This document shows positions 7,657-17,700 of a DNA stretch of 64,000 nt, one piece after another. The stretch is from positions 62,001-126,000 of the forward strand of contig JAEINT010000009.1 in assembly GCA_016342745.1 (NCBI GenBank), read 5' to 3'. The notes beneath the pieces are model-generated. The model saw only the letters and a program-made list of their open reading frames with translations, had not been told where the DNA came from and made no database searches. The position numbers and the translations under genes are program-made. Numbering within the stretch: the first letter of the stretch is position 1; each line of letters begins with the position of its first letter. The stretch comes from Labilibaculum sp. (GTDB lineage: Bacteria > Bacteroidota > Bacteroidia > Bacteroidales > Marinifilaceae).

Positions 7657-9516
7657 ATGAATGCAGGTTTTACGACCATTGACTATGCAATTTTTATCGC
7701 TTATGCGATACTGATTGTTGCATTAGGTTTATGGCTTTCCCGCTCAAAAAGTGGGGAGCAAGAAAGTGCAAAAGACTATTTCTTAGCAGGAGGAACACTT
7801 TCCTGGTGGGCAATTGGAGCATCATTAATTGCTGCAAATATTTCTGCAGAACACTTTATTGGAATGTCGGGTTCTGGTTTTGCTGTTGGTTTGGGAATTG
7901 CAGCCTATGAGTGGATTGCGGCTATTACACTTATATTGGTGGCTAAGTTTTTATTGCCTCAAATGATTGATAAAAAGATATATACAATGCCTCAGTTCGC
8001 TAAGGAAAGATATGGCGAAGGTGTTAGTTTCTTTTTCTCGTTCTTTTGGTTGTTGGTTTATGTTTTTGTAAATCTTACTTCAGTAGCTTGGTTAGGAGCA
8101 TTGGCAATGGATCAGATTTTGGGTGTTCCGATGGAGTATGGAGTGCCAAGTTTACTTATTTTTGCAGGAATCTATTCAATATATGGAGGTCTGAAGGCTG
8201 TGGCATGGACCGATGTTATACAGGTTGTTTTCCTTGTTGGAGGTGGTTTAATTACTGCATGGTTTGCTTTAGATGCTGTTGCAGGAGCTGATGGTTCTGC
8301 AATTGATGGCTTTCTTTTAGTACTAGATAAAGTTCGTGAAGTGCCTGGTGATCTTCACTTTAATGTTATTATTGATGAGAAATTGGATGCAAATACTTTT
8401 AAAGATCTTCCAGGACTTGCGGTTATTTTTGGAGCTATGTGGCTTACCAATATTGGCTACTGGGGATTCAATCAGTATATTATTCAAAAAGGATTAGCGG
8501 CTAAAAATCTAAAAGAAGCTAAGCGAGGTCTGCTTTTTGCAGGATACTTAAAAATTCTTATTCCTATTATTGTAATTATTCCTGGAATTACAGCTTATGT
8601 GATGTTTAATCATCCAGATTTAAATGGTGTTGTTGATGGTTTATCCGGAGCAATAGACAAGCCTGATCAGGCTTATCCATGGTTACTTCGTAATTTTGCT
8701 CCAGAAGGTATTAGAGGCTTGGCATTTGCGGCACTAGTTGCAGCTGTGGTTTCGTCATTGGCTTCAATGTTAAACTCTACTTCAACCATTTTCACACTCG
8801 ATATCTATAAGAGTCATATTAACAAAGCTGTTTCTGAAAAGAAAATGGTTTTAGTTGGTCGTATTTCGGCTGCTGTTGCATTAATTATTGCGATGGTTGC
8901 TGCGAAACCTTTATTGGGCGGATTAGATCAGGCATTCCAATATATTCAGGAATATACCGGTTTTATTTATCCTGGTGTAGTGGTAGTGTTTGGAATGGGA
9001 ATTCTTTGGAAGCGTGCTACGAATCGTGCTGCGCTTTGGACAACCATTGCTACTTTACCTGTGGGGATTCTTACGAAGATGGCTTTGCCTGATTTGCCTT
9101 TTATTATTCGTATGGGGTATGTTTGTATGGTATTAATTACACTGGCTGTTGTTTTAGTGCTTACAGATAGTCATCAGGTTAAGGCTGAAGAAATATCAGA
9201 AGGAAATCGCCAAAAACAATTAAAAGGAGCAAAAATATTTGTAGGATTAACTGCTTTAACATTCGTTTCGGGTCTTGTTTGGGGAACAGATTGGTTTGGT
9301 ATGAGTCTAACTCATCTTGGTTTTCATTCTATTTTCATGATGACATTTATGATGGCTTTTCTGGCTATTATCATGTTTACCAATGCGAAGTCTAAAAAAC
9401 AAGATAGTAAAGCTTATTCCTATGAACCTGAGTTGTTTCAGACAGATAGAACATTTTTGTTCGTTGCAATGGGTATTGTGTTAATTATTGTTGCATTATA
9501 TGCTTATTTCTGGTAG
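7657..9516 (+). CDS. Sodium/solute symporter, probable L-arabinose transporter
   Basis: A 619-residue integral membrane protein of the SSS (SGLT) family, with about 14 hydrophobic helices and the early motif FLAGGTLSWWAIGASLIAAN typical of the family. The ATG at 7657 is chosen; an upstream in-frame TTG at 7627 lies inside the intercistronic hairpin. Located between araA and araD, it is most simply the inner-membrane importer of L-arabinose driven by Na+, as for the transporter of the Bacteroides ara locus. A strong hairpin follows it. The substrate is inferred from context only. Confidence 0.92.
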   Translation: MNAGFTTIDYAIFIAYAILIVALGLWLSRSKSGEQESAKDYFLAGGTLSWWAIGASLIAANISAEHFIGMSGSGFAVGLGIAAYEWIAAITLILVAKFLLPQMIDKKIYTMPQFAKERYGEGVSFFFSFFWLLVYVFVNLTSVAWLGALAMDQILGVPMEYGVPSLLIFAGIYSIYGGLKAVAWTDVIQVVFLVGGGLITAWFALDAVAGADGSAIDGFLLVLDKVREVPGDLHFNVIIDEKLDANTFKDLPGLAVIFGAMWLTNIGYWGFNQYIIQKGLAAKNLKEAKRGLLFAGYLKILIPIIVIIPGITAYVMFNHPDLNGVVDGLSGAIDKPDQAYPWLLRNFAPEGIRGLAFAALVAAVVSSLASMLNSTSTIFTLDIYKSHINKAVSEKKMVLVGRISAAVALIIAMVAAKPLLGGLDQAFQYIQEYTGFIYPGVVVVFGMGILWKRATNRAALWTTIATLPVGILTKMALPDLPFIIRMGYVCMVLITLAVVLVLTDSHQVKAEEISEGNRQKQLKGAKIFVGLTALTFVSGLVWGTDWFGMSLTHLGFHSIFMMTFMMAFLAIIMFTNAKSKKQDSKAYSYEPELFQTDRTFLFVAMGIVLIIVALYAYFW

Positions 9517-9539
9517 AATAATATAAATAAGTGTGAATT

Positions 9540-9595
9540 AAATTGCCTGATAGTAGTATTCGATATGGTAAGGTTTAAGACTATCAGGCAATTTT
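9540..9595 (+). terminator. Strong intercistronic hairpin symporter / araD
   Basis: AAATTGCCTGATAGT (9540-9554) pairs with ACTATCAGGCAATTT (9580-9594), a perfect 15-pair stem around a 25-base loop, followed by further T residues. It looks like a terminator but lies inside the ara operon, 13 bases before araD. Partial termination would lower araD-araB relative to araA and the transporter. Confidence 0.75.
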
Positions 9596-9608
9596 TAAAA
9601 TTCGAATA

Positions 9609-10295
9609 ATGAATATAAATGAGTTAAAAGAAGAAGTTTTTAAAGCCAATCTTGATTTGGTGAAACATGGATTGGTTCTTTTTACTTGGGGAAATGTTAG
9701 CGCTATTGACCGAGAAAAAGGATTGGTTGTAATAAAACCCAGTGGTGTCTCTTATTCCGAAATGAAGAGTGAAGATATGGTTGTGGTTGATTTGGAAGGT
9801 AATGTTGTTGAAGGCAAATTACGTCCTTCATCAGATACGCCTACTCATTTAGAGCTGTATAAAAGTTTTAAGGAGATTAGCGGAATTGTTCATACTCATT
9901 CAACTTATGCAACAGGATGGTCACAAGCAGGAATTGGGATTCCAATACTTGGAACTACACATGCTGATTATTTTAATGGACAGATTCCTTGTACACGGGA
10001 TATGAATGAAGCTGAGGTAAAGGGAGCTTATGAAAAAGAAACAGGCACCGTTATAATTGAAGCATTTAAAGAATTGAATTCGATGCATGTTCCTGGTGTG
10101 ATTGTTAAAAATCATGGTCCGTTTACCTGGGGGAAAAATGCAAATGATGCTGTTCACAATAGTGTTGTCTTAGAGGAGCTGGCCAAAATGGCTTTCCTAG
10201 CAAAAACCATTCAGCCAAATGCCTCAATGAATTCTCTTCTGACTGATAAGCATTTTAGTCGCAAACATGGTGAAGATTCATATTACGGTCAGTAG
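9609..10295 (+). CDS. araD: L-ribulose-5-phosphate 4-epimerase
   Basis: This 228-residue class II aldolase-fold enzyme interconverts L-ribulose 5-phosphate and D-xylulose 5-phosphate, the step that joins the pentose phosphate pathway. The zinc ligands are visible as H95 and H97 in [11 protein letters not shown] and H169 in KNHGPFTWG. The phosphate-binding segments (TWGNVS, KPSGVSY) are intact. Length is normal. It is followed after 38 bases by araB, with no terminator between them, so the two are probably co-transcribed. Confidence 0.96.
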   Translation: MNINELKEEVFKANLDLVKHGLVLFTWGNVSAIDREKGLVVIKPSGVSYSEMKSEDMVVVDLEGNVVEGKLRPSSDTPTHLELYKSFKEISGIVHTHSTYATGWSQAGIGIPILGTTHADYFNGQIPCTRDMNEAEVKGAYEKETGTVIIEAFKELNSMHVPGVIVKNHGPFTWGKNANDAVHNSVVLEELAKMAFLAKTIQPNASMNSLLTDKHFSRKHGEDSYYGQ

Positions 10296-10333
10296 GTAAA
10301 ACGGCTTTGATTAAATGATTAAAAATACAGTTT

Positions 10334-12046
10334 ATGAGTGCAAAGAAATATGTAATAGGTCTTGATTATGGTTCAGATTCAGGAAGGGCTGTTGTAGTAG
10401 ATGTTACTACCGGAGAAGAAATTGCATCGTCGGTTATGAATTATCCCCGATGGATGGAAGGTAAGTATTGTGATCCTGTAAAAAATCAATACCGCCAGCA
10501 TCCATTGGATTATATAGAAGTTATGGAGTATCTGATTAAAGATGCTCTGGAAAAATCGCCAAAGGGGGTTGCCGGAAGTCTGGTGGGGCTTTCATTTGAT
10601 ACAACAGGAAGTACTCCTGTGTTGACGGATGAGAATGGCACTCCTTTGGCTTTATTGCCTGAATATGCAGAAAATCCGAATGCAATGTTTGTATTGTGGA
10701 AGGATCACACTGCTGTTAAGGAAGCTGCAGAAATTAATGAATTGGTGAAAAAATGGGATGTTGATTATTCTCAATATGAAGGGGGAATATATTCTTCGGA
10801 ATGGGTGTGGGCAAAAATGCTGCACGTATTGCGTGATGATGAATCCATACGGGATAAAGCAGTTTCCTGGATAGAACATTGCGATTGGATGTCGGCAGTA
10901 TTAACAGGAAAACTGAAGCCAACAGAAGTGGTGCGCAGCCGATGTTCAGCAGGTCATAAAGCGATGTGGCATGAGTCGTGGAATGGATTGCCTTCTGAGG
11001 AATTTTTGACCAGTCTCGATCCTTTATTAAAAGGTTACCGCGATCAATTATATGATGAAACTTATACAAGTGATGTATGCGTGGGGAAAATTTCTCCTGA
11101 ATGGGCTGAACGTTTGGGTATAAGCACTGATGTAGCTGTTGGAGTTGGAGCATTTGATTGTCATATGGGTGCTGTTGGAGGAGAGGTAACTCCAAACGTA
11201 TTGGCACGGGCAATAGGAACTTCAACCTGCGATATCATGATCGCTTCTTACGGTCAGATTGGTGATAAATTGATTCCTGGTATTTGCGGACAAGTAGATG
11301 GTTCGGTAATTCCAGGTTATGTTGGGTTGGAAGCAGGACAATCAGCTTTTGGTGATTTGTATGCATGGTTTAAAACTGTTGTTGCCTGGCCAATCGAAAA
11401 TATCCTTTCAAAAACTACTTTAATTGATGAGGAAACTCGTGAAAAATTGATGGATGAAGCAATTTCTCAGATAATTCCGGAGTTAAGTAAAGAAGCTGAA
11501 AAAATTTCAATCGAAGAATCTACAATTGTGGCTGTTGATTGGATGAACGGACGACGCACTCCAGATGCAAGTCAGGAAGTAACAGGTTCTATTGCTGGTT
11601 TAAATTTGGGTTCTTCGGCACCCCGTATTTTTAGAGCATTGGTGGAAGCAACTGCTTTTGGGTCAAAAGCTATTGTCGATCGTTTTGTTCGTGAAGGTAT
11701 TGAGATTAAAGGAATAATTGGTTTAGGAGGAGTAGCTAAGAAGTCACCTTTTGTGATGCAGACTTTAGCCGATGTATTGAATATGCCGATAAAAATTGCG
11801 CGTACCGAGCAAACATGCGCTTGCGGTGCTGCAATGTTTGCCGCTGTTGCTGCCGGAGTTTATAAAACGGTAAGAGAAGCTCAAAAAGCAATGGGGCAAG
11901 GTTTTGATATGGAATACATACCTAATCCGGATCACGCTAAAAAGTATCTGGAGATCTACGAAAAGTATGTAAAGTTAGGAACTTTCACCGAGCAGGAATT
12001 GTTTGGAAAAGATATAATAGTTGAAACAATAGGACAAATTAGTTAG
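10334..12046 (+). CDS. araB: L-ribulokinase
   Basis: A 570-residue FGGY-family sugar kinase phosphorylating L-ribulose to L-ribulose 5-phosphate. The N-terminal ATPase fold motif is GLDYGSDSGRAVV; the substrate side shows VGAFDCHMGAVGG, and the C-terminal ATP side shows GLGGVAKKSPFVMQ. Length matches AraB rather than xylulokinase (about 500). It closes the cytoplasmic arabinose module, and a strong terminator lies just past its stop codon. Confidence 0.96.
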   Translation: MSAKKYVIGLDYGSDSGRAVVVDVTTGEEIASSVMNYPRWMEGKYCDPVKNQYRQHPLDYIEVMEYLIKDALEKSPKGVAGSLVGLSFDTTGSTPVLTDENGTPLALLPEYAENPNAMFVLWKDHTAVKEAAEINELVKKWDVDYSQYEGGIYSSEWVWAKMLHVLRDDESIRDKAVSWIEHCDWMSAVLTGKLKPTEVVRSRCSAGHKAMWHESWNGLPSEEFLTSLDPLLKGYRDQLYDETYTSDVCVGKISPEWAERLGISTDVAVGVGAFDCHMGAVGGEVTPNVLARAIGTSTCDIMIASYGQIGDKLIPGICGQVDGSVIPGYVGLEAGQSAFGDLYAWFKTVVAWPIENILSKTTLIDEETREKLMDEAISQIIPELSKEAEKISIEESTIVAVDWMNGRRTPDASQEVTGSIAGLNLGSSAPRIFRALVEATAFGSKAIVDRFVREGIEIKGIIGLGGVAKKSPFVMQTLADVLNMPIKIARTEQTCACGAAMFAAVAAGVYKTVREAQKAMGQGFDMEYIPNPDHAKKYLEIYEKYVKLGTFTEQELFGKDIIVETIGQIS

Positions 12047-12059
12047 ATTAGTTAGCGAG

Positions 12060-12104
12060 AAACCGAGGGGGGGAAATGTTAAGTTCCATTCCCTCGGTTT
12101 TTTT
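12060..12104 (+). terminator. Rho-independent terminator after araB
   Basis: AAACCGAGGG (12060-12069) pairs with CCCTCGGTTT (12091-12100), followed by TTTT; inner GAA/TTC can extend the stem. It ends the ara operon and implies that the aldose epimerase gene has its own promoter or depends on read-through. Confidence 0.9.
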
Positions 12105-12226
12105 GTAACATTTCGGAGTTTCTGCAAGCTTCATTTAAAAATTAGTGGTGAATTTAGAATCGATTAATATTGATCTTTTCGGGATTTATTCAATTAGAAG
12201 AAATTGATAACAATAAACTAAATATT

Positions 12227-13348
12227 ATGAAACTATTAAATGTGTTATGTATTGTAATTATTCCTGTTATGATGAGTTGTCAGAAGCCGCAAAAAAAGAA
12301 ATTGATTTCTGAGACAGATTTTTCTTGTGATTACAATGGAAAGAAGGTTGAACTTTTCACTTTAACGAATAAGAATGGTCTGGTTTGTCAGTTAACAAAT
12401 TTAGGAGCCAGAGTTGTAAGTTTATGGACCCCGGATAAAGATGGAAAGTTTGCAGATATTTCTGTTGGTTATGGAACAGGTAAGGACTTTGTTGAAAAGA
12501 AGGAATATTATTTTGGAGCAATTATAGGACCTTATGGGAACCGAATAGGTAAGGCTAAATTTACTTTGGATGGAATAGAATATCAACTGGAAGCAAACAA
12601 TGGAGAGAATCATTTACATGGAGGTTCAATCGGATTTCATCGGAAAATTTGGGATGCAAATCAGATTAACGCACAAACCATAGAGTTCAGTCTTCAGATT
12701 GCTGATATGGAAGAAGGATACCCTGGTAATGTTGATGTAAAAGTAAAATATCAGTTCACAGATGATAACGAATTAAAAATCGAATACTTTGGAACAACCG
12801 ATAAGCTTACGGTTTTAAATCTTACCAATCATACTTATTTTAATCTTAAAGGAGCAGGAGAAGGAACAATTAATGATCATCAGTTAATGATCAATGCGGA
12901 TTCTTTCACTCCCGTGGATGCTGGTTTAATTCCAACAGGTGAAATTTTACCTGTAAAAGGGACAGCATTCGATTTTAACAATTTAACCGCTATTGGTGAA
13001 CGGGTTGATAATAATGAAACGCAGTTAACTTATGGTAAAGGTTACGACCACAATTGGGTATTGAATAAATCAGACGAAAAGTTGCCTTTAGCAGCTAAAG
13101 TTATTGAGCCATGTTCAGGAAGAATTCTTGAAGTTTATACTATTGAACCTGGAATTCAGTTTTATGGAGGTAATTTTTTAGACGGAGTTGTTGGTAAAGG
13201 AAATAAGAAATATGATTTCCGAACTGCATTTTGTTTGGAAACACAACATTTTCCAGATAGTCCAAATCAGGCAATCTTTCCTGATGTGACAGTTGAGCCA
13301 GGAAAAGAATATTACTCAATTTGCATTTATAAATTTTCAAGTAAGTAG
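12227..13348 (+). CDS. galM: Lipoprotein aldose 1-epimerase (mutarotase)
   Basis: A 373-residue galactose-mutarotase-family enzyme that equilibrates alpha and beta anomers of aldoses such as L-arabinose. The catalytic His is in NLTNHTYFNL and the catalytic Glu in FCLETQHFPDSPNQ. The ATG at 12227 gives a clean lipoprotein signal (MKLLNV...PVMMSCQK); an upstream TTG at 12170 would spoil it. A lipid anchor places it in the periplasm or at the outer membrane, where it can process sugars released by the arabinosidases before uptake. It follows the araB terminator and converges with the peptidase gene. Confidence 0.93.
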   Translation: MKLLNVLCIVIIPVMMSCQKPQKKKLISETDFSCDYNGKKVELFTLTNKNGLVCQLTNLGARVVSLWTPDKDGKFADISVGYGTGKDFVEKKEYYFGAIIGPYGNRIGKAKFTLDGIEYQLEANNGENHLHGGSIGFHRKIWDANQINAQTIEFSLQIADMEEGYPGNVDVKVKYQFTDDNELKIEYFGTTDKLTVLNLTNHTYFNLKGAGEGTINDHQLMINADSFTPVDAGLIPTGEILPVKGTAFDFNNLTAIGERVDNNETQLTYGKGYDHNWVLNKSDEKLPLAAKVIEPCSGRILEVYTIEPGIQFYGGNFLDGVVGKGNKKYDFRTAFCLETQHFPDSPNQAIFPDVTVEPGKEYYSICIYKFSSK

Positions 13349-13373
13349 TTATTAGTATTTGAATAAAGAGGGA

Positions 13374-13405
13374 AGGCTGAATCTGCAAAGGATTCAGCCT
13401 ATTTT
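13374..13405. terminator. Shared terminator, epimerase / peptidase
   Basis: AGGCTGAATC (13374-13383) pairs perfectly with GATTCAGCCT (13391-13400), with A/T-rich flanks on both sides. It lies between two convergent genes and can serve as a bidirectional terminator. Confidence 0.8.
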
Positions 13406-13427
13406 ATTTCTATTGGGAGAAATGATT

Positions 13428-14486
13428 TTACAATTCAATTAAATTTCGTTCGAACAGGTTTAGCGGTTCACATCCATTCTTTGTTACTAATAAAGTGTCT
13501 TCAATACGTAAACCACCCCATTCGGGGATATAAATTCCAGGTTCCATAGTGATAACCATGCCCGATTGAAATGTAAATGATGCATCGTCTTTGATAAAAG
13601 GATTTTCATGAATGTCCAATCCAACTCCATGACCAATTCCCGGATAATAATACTCTAAATATTCAGAAGGAATTTGTTTTCGCACCATTTCAGCAATTTC
13701 CTTTCCCTCAACGCCCTCTTTTATTGAATTAATGGCTAGTTTACCTGCATTATTTATACAATCGTAAATTTTTCTTTGCTGATCGTTTGCTTGTCCAAGA
13801 ACAAAACTTCGGCTTATATCTGCATGATAACCATTGTATAAAGCACCAAAATCAAACAGAATTAAATCGCCTTTTTCAATTCGTTTTTGGCTTGGCTTTC
13901 CATGTAATAGGGACGTTCTTTTTCCCGATAAAACCATCGTTTCAAAAGAAAGATTATCGGCACCACATTTTTTTAGGTTGTACTCAAGTTCTGCAACTAT
14001 ATCAATTTCCGTAACTCCTTCCTTTATTGAAGAGAGTGTGTTTTCAAGTGCCTTATCGGAAATTTGACTGGCTTTTCTCAGATTTTCAATTTCATCTTTG
14101 GATTTAATCAAACGGATTTGTTCAACTAAATTTTGAGTTGGAACTTTATTTCCATTAATTTCAGAATATTCCTGAAATGTGATATGATTACTCTCAAAGC
14201 CAATATTTTTAATCTTTAATAATTTAATGAGAAAATCATAAGTTGAAGAATTGTATCTCTTGTCGTTAATCCATTCAAATACAATTATATCCTTATGGCA
14301 TTCATTTTTAGCCTGCTCAATATATCTTGGGTCAGTTATCAGATAGCAAGATTGATTTGCTATGAACAAGCGTGATGAATCTCCTGTGAAACCCGATAAA
14401 TAGGTAACATTTGATTCGGAGGTAACCAGTAAAGCATAAATATCCTGTTCTTCTAATAGCTGAAGTGTTTTTTGTATTCTTTCCAT
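13428..14486 (-). CDS. M24 family Xaa-Pro aminopeptidase
   Basis: A 352-residue cytoplasmic metallopeptidase of the aminopeptidase P/prolidase group, which removes residues from X-Pro N-termini. An N-terminal creatinase-like domain (YLSGFTGDSSRLF) precedes a pita-bread domain carrying the two-metal set: D212 and D223 in DFGALYNGYHAD, H286 in GIGHGVG, E315 in MEPGIYI and E329 in LRIEDT. The ATG at 14486 (MERIQ) is preferred to an upstream start at 14543 that adds an unrelated tail. Its position between the arabinose genes and the arabinoside locus is notable if the substrate is a proline-rich glycoprotein, but such peptidases are also housekeeping. Confidence 0.9.
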   Translation of the reverse strand: MERIQKTLQLLEEQDIYALLVTSESNVTYLSGFTGDSSRLFIANQSCYLITDPRYIEQAKNECHKDIIVFEWINDKRYNSSTYDFLIKLLKIKNIGFESNHITFQEYSEINGNKVPTQNLVEQIRLIKSKDEIENLRKASQISDKALENTLSSIKEGVTEIDIVAELEYNLKKCGADNLSFETMVLSGKRTSLLHGKPSQKRIEKGDLILFDFGALYNGYHADISRSFVLGQANDQQRKIYDCINNAGKLAINSIKEGVEGKEIAEMVRKQIPSEYLEYYYPGIGHGVGLDIHENPFIKDDASFTFQSGMVITMEPGIYIPEWGGLRIEDTLLVTKNGCEPLNLFERNLIEL

Positions 14487-14758
14487 GTTTATATTTTCAA
14501 ATGAGATTGATGTAGATTCTATGTAAAGGAAGCAAAAATTCAAATTCGCAATTACAACAAATGTGTACCAAACTTATATAGGTGTTTTATTTTCCGCTAT
14601 AGAAGAGAATATATCTATATTAGAAACAGGGAGTAAAAGATTCTTGAAAATCTCTATGTTTTAAAACGTATTTAGTACCTTTAAATTCTAATTTAAAGAC
14701 TTGTGTTTAAGTGAATTTATAGGATGTTAGGGCTTTTATTAAAATAATATTTATTTGT

Positions 14759-17700
14759 ATGAATAGAATGATTTTAATTGTTTTTGCTTTCATTTGCTCA
14801 ACTTTGGGAAATTTAGCTCAAGCGGATAATGATTTCTTAAAATTTGTTCACTATACAAATGTGGATGGATTGCCATCATCTTATGTGAAGAGTATAACTC
14901 AAGATCAGGATGGTTTTATCTGGGCCGCAACAAGAAGTTCTATATGTCGGTTTGATGGGAATAAATTCGAGAATTTTCAATGTGTTGAGAATGGTAAGTT
15001 TTCAGATATACAGAGTGATAAGATCTTTATGTTGTGTGATACAATTTTAGTGTGTAGAACAATTAAAGGGAAGTACTATCAATTTGACTTTAACAATGAA
15101 TATTTCAAACCCTATGAACCATTAAATGAAATAAAGGGACTAACTAATATTGTTCCAACTGAAGGAGGTGCATGGTTATGTGCTGAGCAACGCCTAAAAT
15201 ATTTTGATGGAGAAAATGGTCAATGTCTAAATCTGGAAGATAAAATTAAATTTGCGGTCTTACCTAAGAATACGAAAATTGTTGATGTTAGGGAAAAAAA
15301 CAATAAAATTGTTGCTTTAACAGAGAATTCGATCATATATGTTATCGATCGTGATAAGAGATTTATGAAGGGGATAGACTTGCCCACAGAAGCCAAAGGA
15401 GAATCTTTTTTGGGTTTTTTTTTAGATAGTAAAAAGAACATTTGGCTGGCAACCTCCAATACTGGTATTTGTCGAATCAATATGGAAAATGGACATTGTA
15501 TGCATTTTTCGGAAGAGCAAAAAGGTTCGCGTCATATATTACACAATATGGTGCATTGTTTGGCTGAAGATTCGATTGGAAGGGTTTGGATGGGGACCGA
15601 AAATGGATTATGTGTATGGTCACCAGTCACAGAGAAATTCACTTGTCAACAATTTGATCTCACCAATCCTGATGGAATCAACACCAATCCGATATATAAT
15701 GCTTTTAAGGACAGTCGTGGAAATATTTGGTTTGGATCTTATTTTGGGGGAATAAATTTATGGTGTTCCAATTCAAGGTTTTTTAAGAAATGGAAGGCCG
15801 GAACAGGTAAAAGTGATTTATCGGGCAATGTAGTTAGTTGTTTAAGTGAAGATCAGAAAGGAGATCTTTGGATTGGCCTTGAAGATATGGGGCTGAATAA
15901 AATGAATATTTCAACTGGAGAGATAACGAAATTTCAAAGTTGTGTAGAGGGAAATGGCTTGAGCTTTAATAATTTGCATGATCTTCTTTTTGTGACACCT
16001 GAAATATTATGGATTGGAACCTATACTCATGGCATTAATATTTTAAATACAAAAACAGGTTGGTTTGAATACATAACAACAAAAAATCATCCTTTGTTAC
16101 CCTCCGATAATATTTATCATTTTTTGAAAAAGGGAAATCTGATCTATATCTCAACAAGTAGTGGTGTTGCAGTTTATAATACAATAAGCAAGTCGATATC
16201 TCCTTTTTTTAGAGAAATACTGGAAGGCGTGCAAATCGAATATATGTGTGATGCCGGTGATTGCATTTGGCTTTCATCATTTACGGGAGTGTATCGTTAT
16301 CATTTACAAGACCAAACGCTATCTAAGTTTGATAAGATTCCTTTTATGAAAGGAATAAATTTTGTGAAAATAGATTCAAAAAGACGGATTTGGATTGGTG
16401 ACTCTTATGAGGCACTTTGTTATTACGATGAAGTGAATAATAAAGTGGTTCGATTTAATAGAGATAATGGGTTTCCTGTTTCATGGATTTTTGGTTTGGA
16501 AGAGGGCGAAAATGGAGATTTTTGGGCCAGCAGTGATAAAGGCTTGGTTAAATTTAATCCTGAAACAAAAAAACACACATTATTTGATCTTGAATCAGGC
16601 ATTCCTTTTGAACAATTCAATTACAGAGCTTCGTATAAGGATAGCCGTGGGAATATATATTTTGGTGGAAATAATGGAATGGTTTCATTTTATGAATCTG
16701 GAGAAGAAGTTAAATCCACTCCTATGGATGTAGTATTTACCGAAATGCAGTTATTCAATAAGGCTGTAGCTCCGGGAGTAAATTCACCTCTTAAAAAATC
16801 ACTGAACAGGTCGTCCGAAATCAAACTAAAGTATAAAGAAAATGTTTTTACCATAGGTTATACTGCACTAAACTATGAAAATCAAGGTAAGTGTCAGTAT
16901 GCTTACTATCTCGAAAATTTCGATAAATCTTGGAATTACGTTGGAAATAGGGGATTTGCAACATATACCAATCTTAGTCCGGGAAACTATACTCTTCATG
17001 TTAAGGCTTCTACGGATAAATCGGAATGGGGCGATCGTCAACGATCAATCAATATTCATGTTAAACCACCATTTTATTTGTCCATATGGGGTTATCTAAT
17101 TTACTTTTTAATTATTTGTCTCATTCTTACAGGTATTTATCTTGTTGGTTCGCGGATTCAAAAATCCAAGGCTATTGCTAATTTGGAAAGACGCGAGAAA
17201 GAATATGCAGTAGAGTTGAATCAGGCAAAGCTTGAATTTTTCACTAATATTTCACATGAATTCAGAACTCCTTTATCACTAATTATTGGTCCTCTTTCAA
17301 ATATGATTGAAAATGAGAATATCAGTTTTTCGGTGAAAAAGAAGTTTATAGGTATTGAAAAAAATGTAAAAAGGTTATTGCGCCTTGTAAATCAATTACT
17401 TGATTTTAGAAAGATAGAGCGGGGAAAAGAAACATTACAGGTCAGCAAAAACAATATTAATACTCTGTTACAAGATTTAAAAGAGTCGTTTTCTGTTACT
17501 GCAGAGATGAAAGAAATTGATTTTATTATTGAGACAGAAGGTACTGATTCCGAAGTTTGGTTTGATTATCTTAAAATGGAAAAAGTGCTGGTTAATTTAT
17601 TATCCAATGCTTTCAACTTTACGGACAAAGGTGATTCAATCAGACTGACCGGAAAGGTGCAAAATGAAGTTTGTTTAGATAGAGAATCGAAACAGACTCT

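Noticed and set aside
12170-12226. Upstream TTG start for the aldose epimerase.
   Set aside because: It would add 19 residues before a textbook lipoprotein signal; the ATG at 12227 is better.
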